The translations under genes were made by a program, and so were the position numbers. Below the pieces are notes generated by a model that ran no database searches, was not told the DNA's origin, and worked only from the letters and a program-made list of their open reading frames with translations. Shown here piece after piece: positions 25,341 through 33,476 of a stretch of DNA of 64,000 bases. The first letter of the stretch is position 1. Every line of letters begins with the position of its first letter. This stretch comes from JAXMDT01 sp046348685 (lineage in GTDB: Bacteria; Pseudomonadota; Alphaproteobacteria; Rickettsiales; UBA998), in NCBI GenBank assembly GCA_046348685.1, contig JAXMDT010000004.1:62001-126000 (forward strand), given 5' to 3'.

Positions 25341-25894
25341 TGCATGCCTTCTTCTGTCATAACGCCATGCAATCTGACATCATGCGCATCGCGGGGCAAG
25401 TGCTTGGTACGCTGGAAAGCATAGGCAATCCCGATCCGTATCGCATCCTTATACGCCGGCTTTGAAAGAGTACGGTCATAGTATCCGCCGCCATATCCTA
25501 AACGGTGCCCCTCGGTGTCAAACGCAAGCAGCGGAATCAGAATGAGATGCGGAATAGCGGGAAAGGTGTTTTCCGGTTCTGGAATATGAAATTTTGCTTC
25601 ATGTAAAATATCACCTGGACGCCAATCACAAAATATAAGTTTTTTATCTTCAGTGGTTTTCGGCAAAAGCGTTTTTTTATTTTTGTTGAACGTATATTCA
25701 ATAATATAGCCGGGATCGGCTTCGTGGTAGGTTGCTACATACCCGGCAACAGGTGACAAATTATGTAATGCTTCTTCGTGGATGAAAATGTCCAGCAGTT
25801 GGCGCGCATGGGCCTCCCTCTCGGCCTTTGACAGTGCATGTCGCTTAGCGCGAAAATATTCCCGCAGTTCAGATTTTGTTTCGGGCATAGACAT
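25331..25894 (-). CDS. 5-formyltetrahydrofolate cyclo-ligase
   Basis: 187 residues. Converts 5-formyl-THF to 5,10-methenyl-THF with ATP in the cytoplasm, recycling an otherwise dead-end folate. Signatures: KSELREYFRAKRHALSKAER at the N-terminus (substrate loop) and GHRLGYGGGYYDRTL, the family hallmark for ATP binding. Length matches the family. It overlaps the YmdB-like gene and follows a MAPEG gene by 41 bases. In many proteobacteria the 6S RNA gene precedes this gene, but there is no room for it here. Confidence 0.92.
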   Translation of the reverse strand: MSMPETKSELREYFRAKRHALSKAEREAHARQLLDIFIHEEALHNLSPVAGYVATYHEADPGYIIEYTFNKNKKTLLPKTTEDKKLIFCDWRPGDILHEAKFHIPEPENTFPAIPHLILIPLLAFDTEGHRLGYGGGYYDRTLSKPAYKDAIRIGIAYAFQRTKHLPRDAHDVRLHGVMTEEGMQWF

Positions 25895-25935
25895 GAGGCC
25901 GGGACTCTAGCCCATACTTCCTAATAATCAAAACA

Positions 25936-26343
25936 TTAAAGCAAAGAATTCATCATCAGGATGAGCCCGAGCACGGAGGTGCCCCAAACCACGGTACGAA
26001 GATAAGGCACGCCGGCCAGATAAAGCGGAATATAAATCAAGCGGCATCCCAGCCAGAGCCATGCGCCGATCACACCGAGACCGTTATCACCTGCGATAGC
26101 AAGCGCCAGTGCGAGCCCAATAAATGCCGGGTAAGTTTCCTTGAAATTACTCAGAGCGCGTTCGGCGCGGGCCGCATATATGCCTTTTGGCTTCAATGCG
26201 TCATCGCGCGCACCGGTATTCCAGGTCAGCCCCAGTTCCCGCGTGGCCAGCGAAGCTTGAATGGCAATATGCGTCAGGAGCAGCCCAACGCTGTAACCAA
26301 GGAGTGTCAGGAAATGCGAAGACGTGAGTGCTGCGTCTTCCAC
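25936..26343 (-). CDS. MAPEG-family membrane protein
   Basis: 135 residues with four hydrophobic helices and the MAPEG core ARAERALSNFKETYPAF, followed by GVIGAWLWLGCRLIYIPLYL. Eukaryotic relatives act on eicosanoids and glutathione; bacterial members are uncharacterised inner-membrane proteins. It starts 3 bases after the ogt stop, so the two genes are co-transcribed. Confidence 0.85.
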   Translation of the reverse strand: MEDAALTSSHFLTLLGYSVGLLLTHIAIQASLATRELGLTWNTGARDDALKPKGIYAARAERALSNFKETYPAFIGLALALAIAGDNGLGVIGAWLWLGCRLIYIPLYLAGVPYLRTVVWGTSVLGLILMMNSLL

Positions 26344-26346
26344 AAG

Positions 26347-26880
26347 CTATGCCGCAAGCGCTTCGGCTCGTGAAAGCTCCATGGCGAGCAGGCGCTCTTT
26401 GAAGGGGAGGCCCCAGGCAAAGCCGCCGAAGCTGCCATCGCTGGCAATCACGCGGTGGCAGGGGATGATAAGCGGGATTGGATTCGCCCCGCATGCGCTG
26501 CCCACGGCGCGCACGGCGTTCGGGTGGTCAACGCGGCGGGCCATCTCCGAATAGCTGATGGTTTCACCATAAGGAATCTGAATCAGCTGCTGCCATACTT
26601 CGCGCTGCAGATCGGTGCCATTCAAAACGACCGTCACTTCGTCCCAGCGGACGTTTTCACCCGTCAGGAAATCCTTCAGCATGGACACAAACCCGCCAGC
26701 ATGTTTCGGGGATAGTTTCCAGGAGCGGGAAACCTCGGAAGGACGCACGCGTCGTACCGAGGCCAAGCCTTTATCCGTGACGGCAACGCATATATGCATG
26801 CCGCTTTCCGGAAAAAAAGGATCTAAAAATGTATCATAGTAAACCGGCTGGTGGTCGGTATCCGCAAAAATGAAACGCAT
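26347..26880 (-). CDS. ogt: Methylated-DNA-[protein]-cysteine S-methyltransferase
   Basis: 177 residues. Suicide enzyme that removes O6-alkyl groups from guanine onto its own cysteine. The C-terminal domain shows all key motifs: FQREVW-like LQREVWQQLIQIPYGETISY, then RAVGSACGANPIPLIIPCHRV with acceptor Cys141. The N-terminal 75 residues are the usual variable domain without the Ada zinc cysteines, hence Ogt rather than Ada. GAGG precedes the ATG, which lies 10 bases after a 15-bp inverted repeat. Confidence 0.9.
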   Translation of the reverse strand: MRFIFADTDHQPVYYDTFLDPFFPESGMHICVAVTDKGLASVRRVRPSEVSRSWKLSPKHAGGFVSMLKDFLTGENVRWDEVTVVLNGTDLQREVWQQLIQIPYGETISYSEMARRVDHPNAVRAVGSACGANPIPLIIPCHRVIASDGSFGGFAWGLPFKERLLAMELSRAEALAA

Positions 26881-26890
26881 AAAGTACCTC

Positions 26891-26939
26891 AGAAGTTAAC
26901 CAGGAACTTCGGTTCAAAAAAAGCTCCTGGTTAACTTCT
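26891..26939 (-). repeat. 15-bp perfect inverted repeat between the ParA-like gene and ogt
   Basis: AGAAGTTAACCAGGA (26891-26905) and TCCTGGTTAACTTCT (26925-26939) enclose a 19-base loop. The outer end overlaps the stop codon of the ParA-like gene and the other end stops just before the ogt ribosome site. No T run follows the stem on the minus strand, but a T7 lies inside the loop. It could be an attenuator or RNA-stability hairpin between the two genes. Confidence 0.6.
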
Positions 26940-27610
26940 TAGGCGGTTTCCTTTTCCTCGATCGAAAAGTCGTCGGCCTTAAGTTTGGGTACCAGCTTCA
27001 GGACTTCCTTGGCAAGCGTTTTGATTTCCATCGCGGCGGGGCTAGCGGGAGCAACTTCGGTAACGCCGAAACCTTCCATAAGCGCTGCAGCATAGATGAC
27101 GCGGTTGCCGAGCGCAGAGATGGCGATCTCGGATAATTCCTCAGCGATAATCTCTGCTAATTTGGAATTCGGATTGACGCGATTGAGCACGATACGCATC
27201 GGAATTTTTTCGCCTTTGGCAAGATTCACCGTTGCCTGCGTCGCCCAGAGATCGGTGGGGCTCGGCTGCACCGGAATCAAAATCATATCGGCACTCCGGA
27301 TGGCGGTTCGAGCTTCCGTCTCTACGTGGGGTGGACTGTCGATCAAGATGATGTCATGATTTCGCCGAAGGCGCGAAACTTCCGACCCGACCCGCCAGCC
27401 GGAGAGTGAGGAAAAGGTCAGGCCTGTGTAACCTTCACCGAAACGTTCCTCACGTATTTTGTGCCAATGCGTCAGGCTGCCTTGAGGATCAATATCGATC
27501 ACAGCAACTCTGAGACCGCGCTGCATAAATGCAATGGAGAGGTGGACAGCCAGCGTCGTTTTGCCGGCACCGCCCTTTTGTTGTGCAATGGTAATGACTT
27601 GTGCAGACAC
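26939..27610 (-). CDS. Orphan ParA-family ATPase
   Basis: 223 residues. Deviant Walker A KGGAGKTTLAVHLS, Walker A' DIDPQGSLTHW and Walker B IILIDSPPH identify a ParA/MinD-type P-loop ATPase. I choose the GTG at 27610 (VSAQVITIAQQKGG), which has AGGAGG 9 bases upstream; the longer frame from a TTG at 27637 would include the ribosome site in the protein. No parB or centromere-like repeats are nearby, so the cargo is unknown. It may position a protein complex rather than DNA. Confidence 0.85.
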   Translation of the reverse strand: MSAQVITIAQQKGGAGKTTLAVHLSIAFMQRGLRVAVIDIDPQGSLTHWHKIREERFGEGYTGLTFSSLSGWRVGSEVSRLRRNHDIILIDSPPHVETEARTAIRSADMILIPVQPSPTDLWATQATVNLAKGEKIPMRIVLNRVNPNSKLAEIIAEELSEIAISALGNRVIYAAALMEGFGVTEVAPASPAAMEIKTLAKEVLKLVPKLKADDFSIEEKETA

Positions 27611-27778
27611 TGCCCTTAACCTCCTAAAAAATTTCAAAAATCGTCAGAGCAACGATATGTTGTGATTAGCGTAGTACGAATCACTAGATATTGTCAATCC
27701 ATCCCAAAACTTTTTTTTCGGAAGTTAGCTTTACTGCCTGGCGAAAGCATATTAGACAAGCTGTTCGAGGAGAAAAAA

Positions 27779-29947
27779 ATGAAAAACAATTATTCAAAAA
27801 TAATTTCTTCACTCATGTTAACGGCGGCAATGGTTGCAATGACCGGTTGTACGCAAGTATTGATTGAAAAAAAAGGTGCACGCGAAGTCATCGAAGGGGA
27901 TCAGGCGCTTGAGGCGCAGAACTACGAGGCGGCGGAACAAGCTTTCAGGAAAGCCGCCAGCATATCGACTTCTCCCGTTATACGCGGCAAATCACTCGGT
28001 GCGCTTGCCGAACTTTGCTCTAAATCCATCCCTGCCGGCTGCCCTGTTGAGCGCCGCATCCAGCTTCTGCAGCAGGCTTCGGCATTAGGCGACCAGTCAG
28101 CGACTTATGATCTCGCACAGGCTTACCTTGCAGGCAGCGGCATCAATAAAGACGAATCAAAAGCCAAGCAACTGCTCACAAGCATCAAGGATTCCTATCC
28201 TCAGGCTGCAATTCTTCTTGCTGCTACCCTGAAAGGCTTGGGCGGTAAAACAGAGGATCTCGTGACCAATGCCATGTCGCAGTATCATGCGCAGGCAACA
28301 ACCGGAAACGACACGGCAATGTTAGCGTTGGCGCGCGTGTATCGCGACGGTTCCGTTGTTCCGCAGGATTTGAAAATGTCGGCCTATTGGTACCGGCGGG
28401 CGATTGCCCTCGGCAACAGTCAGGCAGCGGTCGAGCTGGCTAATCTCTGGATGATGGGCGGCATGCGTCAGGACGCGAAACAGGATGCCGCGAAACTCCT
28501 TATCCAGGCCGCCGATTCGGGCGATACGAAGGCCATGAAGTCACTGGCGCAGCTTTATGCATCCGGGGATGACTGGACCAATGCAGCGGCATCGAATTTC
28601 TGGTTTGAAAAAGCGGCCATGAAAGGCGATACCGCGTCCATGGCGATTTTTGGCGAAATGCTTTTGCGTGGCGAAGGCGTGAAGCAAGATACTGCGCGCG
28701 GACTCAGCTACCTGCAGACAGCGGCAACAAAAGGATCTAGCGAAGCTTTGCTCGCTATGGGCCGCGCTTACATGGATGGCGTCGGCGTGCCGCGCAACAC
28801 GGCAAAAGGCATGGATTATATTCGTCAGGCGGAAGCCAAGGGCGAGCCCGGCGCCACGTTGGAGTTAGCCAATGCTTCGGCCTCCGGCATAGGCGCGCCG
28901 CGGGATTTGAACAAAGCGTTCCAGCTTTATCAAAAAGCGGCGCAATATAATCTGCGCGGCGCTTATTACGCACTGGGAGAAGCTTATACGCATGGTTACG
29001 GAACGGCGGTTGATCCGGCGGCGGCAATCGATAATTATCAGCGCGCGTTGGATATGGGGTCCTCTTCGGCGGCACGTGAGCTTGCCATCCTCTATCAAGA
29101 AGGAAAAATTGTGCCGCAGGATATGCAGCAAAGCATTCATTTTGCGGAGATTGCTGCCAACAATGGCGATCTGAAAGCCATGGGCCTCCTAGGTGAAGCC
29201 TATATGACCGGTAACGGCGTGCCGCAGGATTCCGGCATGGCCATCGGCTGGTATCAGAAAGCCGCACAGCTCGGCCATGTGCCTTCCATGTACAAATTGG
29301 CTAAGATCAATGCCGATGTTGATGAAGCGCAGTCGGCCTATTGGCTGAACGAGGCGGCCCGGCGTGAACCGCGACGTATCCGCCAAATGGCGCGTGCGTT
29401 TGAAAAAGGCGACGGCGTGACTGCATCCATGCCAAAAGCCATGACGCTTTATGAACGCGCTGCCGCCATGGGCGACGAGCAGGCGATTCGCCGCATCGAT
29501 CAGATACGCAACCGTAAAGCAGGGGGCAACTCACAACAAAGCTTCGAAGCATTGAAAGCGGGTGCGGCCAAGGGCGATCCGGTTGCCATGTATGGGCTCG
29601 GCGATGCGTATCAGCGTGGTCGTGGTACGCAGGAAAACAAGGGCCTGGCGCTTGAGTGGTATAATAAAGCGGCGGCGGCTGGAAATGGCGATGCGATGGT
29701 TAGCCTGGGTAAGGCCTATGCGCTCGGAGCCGGAGTTAATGCCGATATGGCAAAGTCGGCCGAATGGTACAGAAAAGCGGCGGAAGCCGGTAATCCGGAA
29801 GGTCAATATCAGATTGGCCTTGCCTACGCACAAGGATTGGGCGTGAATAAAAACATTGGAGAAGCCCGCAATTGGCTCGGCAAAGCGAAGGAAAACGGGT
29901 ACCCGCTCGCCGAAACCGTTCTGTTAACGCTTACGCCGGATGAGTGA
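27779..29947 (+). CDS. Sel1-repeat lipoprotein (AlgK-like architecture)
   Basis: 722 residues from the ATG at 27779, which follows GAGGAG. Lipoprotein signal: hydrophobic stretch SSLMLTAAMVAMTGC with lipobox Cys24. The rest is a solenoid of at least fifteen Sel1/TPR-like repeats (A-x2-W-Y-x-K-A-A and L-G-x-A-Y-x2-G-x-G-V-x2-D patterns). Such lipoproteins scaffold outer-membrane polysaccharide export, as AlgK does for AlgE. The next gene encodes an outer-membrane barrel, which fits, but no synthase genes are here. Other roles for Sel1 lipoproteins are possible. Divergent from the ParA-like gene. Confidence 0.8.
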   Translation: MKNNYSKIISSLMLTAAMVAMTGCTQVLIEKKGAREVIEGDQALEAQNYEAAEQAFRKAASISTSPVIRGKSLGALAELCSKSIPAGCPVERRIQLLQQASALGDQSATYDLAQAYLAGSGINKDESKAKQLLTSIKDSYPQAAILLAATLKGLGGKTEDLVTNAMSQYHAQATTGNDTAMLALARVYRDGSVVPQDLKMSAYWYRRAIALGNSQAAVELANLWMMGGMRQDAKQDAAKLLIQAADSGDTKAMKSLAQLYASGDDWTNAAASNFWFEKAAMKGDTASMAIFGEMLLRGEGVKQDTARGLSYLQTAATKGSSEALLAMGRAYMDGVGVPRNTAKGMDYIRQAEAKGEPGATLELANASASGIGAPRDLNKAFQLYQKAAQYNLRGAYYALGEAYTHGYGTAVDPAAAIDNYQRALDMGSSSAARELAILYQEGKIVPQDMQQSIHFAEIAANNGDLKAMGLLGEAYMTGNGVPQDSGMAIGWYQKAAQLGHVPSMYKLAKINADVDEAQSAYWLNEAARREPRRIRQMARAFEKGDGVTASMPKAMTLYERAAAMGDEQAIRRIDQIRNRKAGGNSQQSFEALKAGAAKGDPVAMYGLGDAYQRGRGTQENKGLALEWYNKAAAAGNGDAMVSLGKAYALGAGVNADMAKSAEWYRKAAEAGNPEGQYQIGLAYAQGLGVNKNIGEARNWLGKAKENGYPLAETVLLTLTPDE

Positions 29948-30067
29948 TGCAGGCAGGTAACGCTGCGATGCAAAATACAAGAAGTGGCAAAAAGCCTTGG
30001 ATTTTTGTTTGTCCGGCCAGGAAAGGTATGTCATTTAAAAATGCATAAAGATAAAATGAGGATTCTT

Positions 30068-31342
30068 ATGGGCAAGCACCTATTTACCGCGCTTTCTGTG
30101 GCGCTTATCAGCACTTCCGCACTGGCGGCGCCGGTCTTGGATGATCAGGCGATCCCGCAGCTGGGTCAAAAACCGGCAAAAGCACCTATTTCCGTTGCGG
30201 AACTGGCAGAACTCAAAGTAACGGTCGGCGGTGACGCTTCCCTGAAATATGTCGATAACATTTATCGCGAGCCGAATAATACGGATAGCGATTTCATCGC
30301 GGCATTCGCCCCCGGTTTTGCCGTTACTTCCAACTTCGATAAGCACGCATTCAATGTCGAAGGTAACCTGGAATTCGGTGAATATTTCGATGAAACCCGT
30401 AACAACTATATCGACGGCGATCTAAAAGCGAATGGCCGTTATGACATCGCAACGGGGCAGGCGCTCGTTGGTTATGCCCGCTACCGCCATGACCATGCGC
30501 CGATCGGTTCTTTCGTTGACGAGCCGGATCGCGCCGCAACCGAACCGACAGACTACCGTTTCTACGATGCCGGTGCTGGCTATGATGCCCGCTTCAATGA
30601 TATTAAACTCGATATTGGCACGGAAGCGCAGGACTATAATTACGATAACACCTCGCAGTTGGGCGGCGGCAAGATCATCAATGATGACCGCGACCATGAA
30701 GAGTATTACCAGACAGCGCGCCTCGGTTATTTCGTAGCGCCGGAAGAATTGGTTTACGTTAAAGGCATCTACAATAACCGTGAGTACGATAATCGCATTG
30801 ATGGCACGGCGCTGTTCCCGCGCGATTCCGATGGCTATGAAGTTCTCGCGGGCTGGGAACATGCGATGAAGCAGCAGCCTATCTGGTTCGATGCCAGCGC
30901 CGGTTATATCAGCCAGAATTACGATGCAAGCGTCCTGCCCACGGTCGATGGGTATTCCGCTCACTTCGACGGTCACTATAAGCCGACCGAGCAACTGACA
31001 TTCACGGGCCGCTTCTCGCGTTCCGTTGAGGAAAACACGTTATTCGGCGCGTCGGGTTATATGCAGACCCGCGTTTCCGCGGGTATGGATTACATTTTCA
31101 TGCCGCAATGGACACTAGAAGTGGATGGCCGTTACACCAACGTCGATTTCGAAACCAATTCGGCGCTGACCTCGCTGGATCGTGAAGATGATATCTACAA
31201 TGCCGGTATTGGCGTGACGTACGATATCACCGAACTCTACAATGTCGGCGTCCAGTACCTCTACGAAGAACGCGAATCCAATGATAACTCGGTTGAGTAT
31301 GATCAGAATGCGTTTCTCGTAAAAGTCGGCATCAACTACTAA
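30068..31342 (+). CDS. Outer-membrane beta-barrel protein
   Basis: 424 residues from the ATG at 30068 (GAGG upstream). Signal peptide MGKHLFTALSVALISTSALA. After a 45-residue Pro-rich stretch the protein is a run of alternating aromatic strands (HAFNVEGNLEFGEYFDETRN, LTFTGRFSRSVEENTLFGAS, WTLEVDGRYTNVDFETNS) ending VKVGINY, an aromatic C-terminus as in barrels. It resembles outer-membrane barrels found in exopolysaccharide clusters. It lies 120 bases after the Sel1 lipoprotein gene, same strand, and ends at a hairpin. Confidence 0.75.
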   Translation: MGKHLFTALSVALISTSALAAPVLDDQAIPQLGQKPAKAPISVAELAELKVTVGGDASLKYVDNIYREPNNTDSDFIAAFAPGFAVTSNFDKHAFNVEGNLEFGEYFDETRNNYIDGDLKANGRYDIATGQALVGYARYRHDHAPIGSFVDEPDRAATEPTDYRFYDAGAGYDARFNDIKLDIGTEAQDYNYDNTSQLGGGKIINDDRDHEEYYQTARLGYFVAPEELVYVKGIYNNREYDNRIDGTALFPRDSDGYEVLAGWEHAMKQQPIWFDASAGYISQNYDASVLPTVDGYSAHFDGHYKPTEQLTFTGRFSRSVEENTLFGASGYMQTRVSAGMDYIFMPQWTLEVDGRYTNVDFETNSALTSLDREDDIYNAGIGVTYDITELYNVGVQYLYEERESNDNSVEYDQNAFLVKVGINY

Positions 31343-31357
31343 AAATCACTACTTTTG

Positions 31358-31451
31358 CCCGCTGCAAATCACGGTTCGCTGCCCTTCCGCTACCAATGTA
31401 CTTGAGTGTACTAGCCTTACGGTTCTCGCTAGCCATGGTTTTTGCAGCGGG
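31358..31451. terminator. Large hairpin between convergent genes
   Basis: CCCGCTGCAAA (31358-31368) pairs perfectly with TTTGCAGCGGG (31441-31451), enclosing smaller complementary parts including GTACTTGAGTGTAC. It sits between the convergent barrel and tail-fibre genes and probably stops both transcripts. Its right half resembles the element at 24430-24510, so it may also be a dispersed repeat. Confidence 0.65.
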
Positions 31452-31482
31452 ATAGTATGATCTGGTTCAAAGTGGTCTTGGT

Positions 31483-32889
31483 TTAAAAAGTAGGCGGCGT
31501 CACCATCTGTCGAACAGTGCAGCGGCCGATTTTGATCGTCACGCTGTCGTTTTTGGTTTCATCCACATCCACCAGCAGCTTATAGCGCAGACCCGTTGTT
31601 CCGGCGAGCTGGAGCGGCGGCGTTTTCAGGATACCGCTCCAGGCAGCATCCGGGAATTTAAAACCGGTATAATTATTCAGGCAGCGCACGCGCGATCCTA
31701 CCGTTGCCGTCGTATCCCATAACTCCAGGTAAATACCCTCGATCATGCTCGCACTATTGGTTGTCGCACTCACATCGATTTCCAGCAGCGCCTCATACCA
31801 GTTATTGGTGGCGATATTGCTTGTGATGCTGCTCGGCGTTGTGGTGAAGGTAACCGTGCCATCAGTACTGCCCGAGCCGTTGCAGGAGACGACGATCTGC
31901 TGAAGAGAACCTGGCAGTCCGTCGGTGCGGCTGACTTTACTGCCTGCTGCGGTAACTGCTGTACCTGCAGTGCGAGATAAGCTCCAGTTATCGGCGGCTT
32001 GGCCGGTGGCACCGGTGCCTACGGTGCCGCCCGTACCAGCAAGCTGGCCGTTAGTCAGCAGATTTCCGGCGGGATTGTTAGTGGCATCATATGTATCCGA
32101 AGGGCTGTAGCAGACGGTCGCCGCCGGACGTGTGATCGTTTTAAACACCTTGTAAGCAGCATCGCCGATATAAAACCCGCCGATCGGACTTGGGTGCAAC
32201 CCGTCCACCGTGTAATTTGTGCGGGCATCGCCGGTTGAAGAAGCGGGATCCGTCATGGCCGCGGAACCGTCGATCAAGATCATGCCTTGCGTGGTGAGCG
32301 CCTTTTCACGAATCCAGTTGGAAACGGCATGATGGAGCTGGCGCGCCGCCGTTGTTCCCCAGTTCTGCGCGCCGCTGCGTGGCAGCAATGGCATCACGGT
32401 AACCAGGATGCCTTGATTCAGCAGGGTAGTGTAGATGGCATTGAGATTGCCGGTAATGGTAGCAAAGCTTGCGCCGCCGGTAATGTCGTTGGTGCCGGCG
32501 TGAACGAAGACGATATCAGGATTCTTAGCGATAACATCGCTATCCAGGCGGGCCAATATGCCTGTCGTCGTATCGCCGATAATGCCAGCGTTCTGACCGA
32601 TCAATCCCTGCGAGCCATTATTGCCTACGGTAAAGGAGAACGGAAAGCCAAGCCGCACTTGCAGCCAGACGAAATAACCGCGCGGATCGTGATACGTGTT
32701 CTTATTGCTGCCCAGCGCCGTATGGATGGCCGTAATGCTATCGCCAACCAGCACGACGCGCGGCGCCGTGCAAAGATCGCTCTTGATGGCTGAAAAATTA
32801 CTGTTGATTTTGTTGAAGGCGGTACGTAGCGGATCGCCGGTGCCGTCGTTGGCGTTGCCGCCAGTATTGATACTCTGTGTTTTGCTCAT
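31483..32889 (-). CDS. Phage tail-fibre-like protein with SGNH/GDSL esterase domain
   Basis: 468 residues. The first 35 residues (SINTGGNANDGTGDPLRTAF) are a motif common at the N-terminus of phage tail fibres. Residues 43-245 are an SGNH hydrolase: GDS with nucleophile Ser51, the GNNGSQG block, HAGTND with Asn134, and VDGLHPS with Asp229 and His232. The C-terminal 200 residues look like a beta-rich carbohydrate-binding domain. Phage SGNH tail proteins remove acetyl groups from host capsule or O-antigen. Ribosome site AAGGAG. It follows two small tail-like genes that are both frameshifted. Confidence 0.85.
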   Translation of the reverse strand: MSKTQSINTGGNANDGTGDPLRTAFNKINSNFSAIKSDLCTAPRVVLVGDSITAIHTALGSNKNTYHDPRGYFVWLQVRLGFPFSFTVGNNGSQGLIGQNAGIIGDTTTGILARLDSDVIAKNPDIVFVHAGTNDITGGASFATITGNLNAIYTTLLNQGILVTVMPLLPRSGAQNWGTTAARQLHHAVSNWIREKALTTQGMILIDGSAAMTDPASSTGDARTNYTVDGLHPSPIGGFYIGDAAYKVFKTITRPAATVCYSPSDTYDATNNPAGNLLTNGQLAGTGGTVGTGATGQAADNWSLSRTAGTAVTAAGSKVSRTDGLPGSLQQIVVSCNGSGSTDGTVTFTTTPSSITSNIATNNWYEALLEIDVSATTNSASMIEGIYLELWDTTATVGSRVRCLNNYTGFKFPDAAWSGILKTPPLQLAGTTGLRYKLLVDVDETKNDSVTIKIGRCTVRQMVTPPTF

Positions 32890-32900
32890 GAAAATTCTCC

Positions 32901-33052
32901 TTATTCTATATCGGCCTGGTAATCGATGCTGTCGGCGGTGATCTCGGTCACGCTGGTTTCATTGCTCCGGTAGTACCCTCGTAAAAGAGGGGGTAACGGC
33001 TGGGCGTGCGATGAGTTCCGCTGATCGGAACCGCAATCGGGCGCACGGTCAT
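32901..33052 (-). pseudogene. Small phage tail-associated gene with one-base deletion
   Basis: ATG at 33052 lies one base after the stop of the preceding small gene. Frame 1 reads MTVRPIAVPISGTHRTPSRY to PLFYEG, then shifts; the continuation YYRSNETSVTEITADSIDYQ and ADIE runs to a TAA at 32901, 8 bases before the tail-fibre ribosome site. Adding one G to the GGG run near 32980 restores a 50-residue protein. The reading on both sides is clean, so I treat it as one gene. Family unknown. Confidence 0.5.
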
Positions 33053-33053
33053 C

Positions 33054-33313
33054 TTATTCCGCCGTCAGATTGACGCTGGTCGCAGCGCCTGCGCCGGATA
33101 CCGTGCCGCGAGGAAACGGGCATTAACGCCAATGCATTTGACTCCCTTCGCTGTGAAGGAGGTAAGCGTGAACCAATCGGTGTTATTGGGCGAGCCTTCC
33201 AGAGTGACGGTGCAGCCGTCAAATGTTCCCCAGCAATAAATAGATTGCAGAAAACTGGTGTTATCGATGGCGCTGGCGGAACCGTTGGAAGTACGGGCGG
33301 CAAGTAATTGCAT
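33054..33313 (-). pseudogene. Small phage structural gene with one-base deletion near its 3' end
   Basis: From the ATG at 33313 (AAGGAG upstream) the protein reads MQLLAARTSNGSASAIDNTS, TVTLEGSPNNTDWFTL and VNARF, the pattern of small phage tail or structural proteins. In the present frame it ends oddly (ARYPAQALRPASI, stop at 33065). One extra base near 33107-33115 gives LRGTVSGAGAATSVNLTAE and a TAA at 33054, the expected ending for this protein type. First gene of the three-gene tail cassette. Confidence 0.6.
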
Positions 33314-33476
33314 GAGATACTCCTTTATGCGATACTGGGTGAATTGTTATTCCTGCTATAGGCAGGGTTTCCCAGATACTCTTCAGGAACAGGCACTTGC
33401 CCGGAAGGGAAAATATTAGCCAAATTGGTTAATTTTTGCTAAAATGTTAACTATAGAGTCAAAGTCCACGTAATAT

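Noticed and set aside
25895..25935. 6S RNA gene next to the cyclo-ligase
   Set aside because: Only 41 bases separate the cyclo-ligase and MAPEG genes, too short for 6S RNA.
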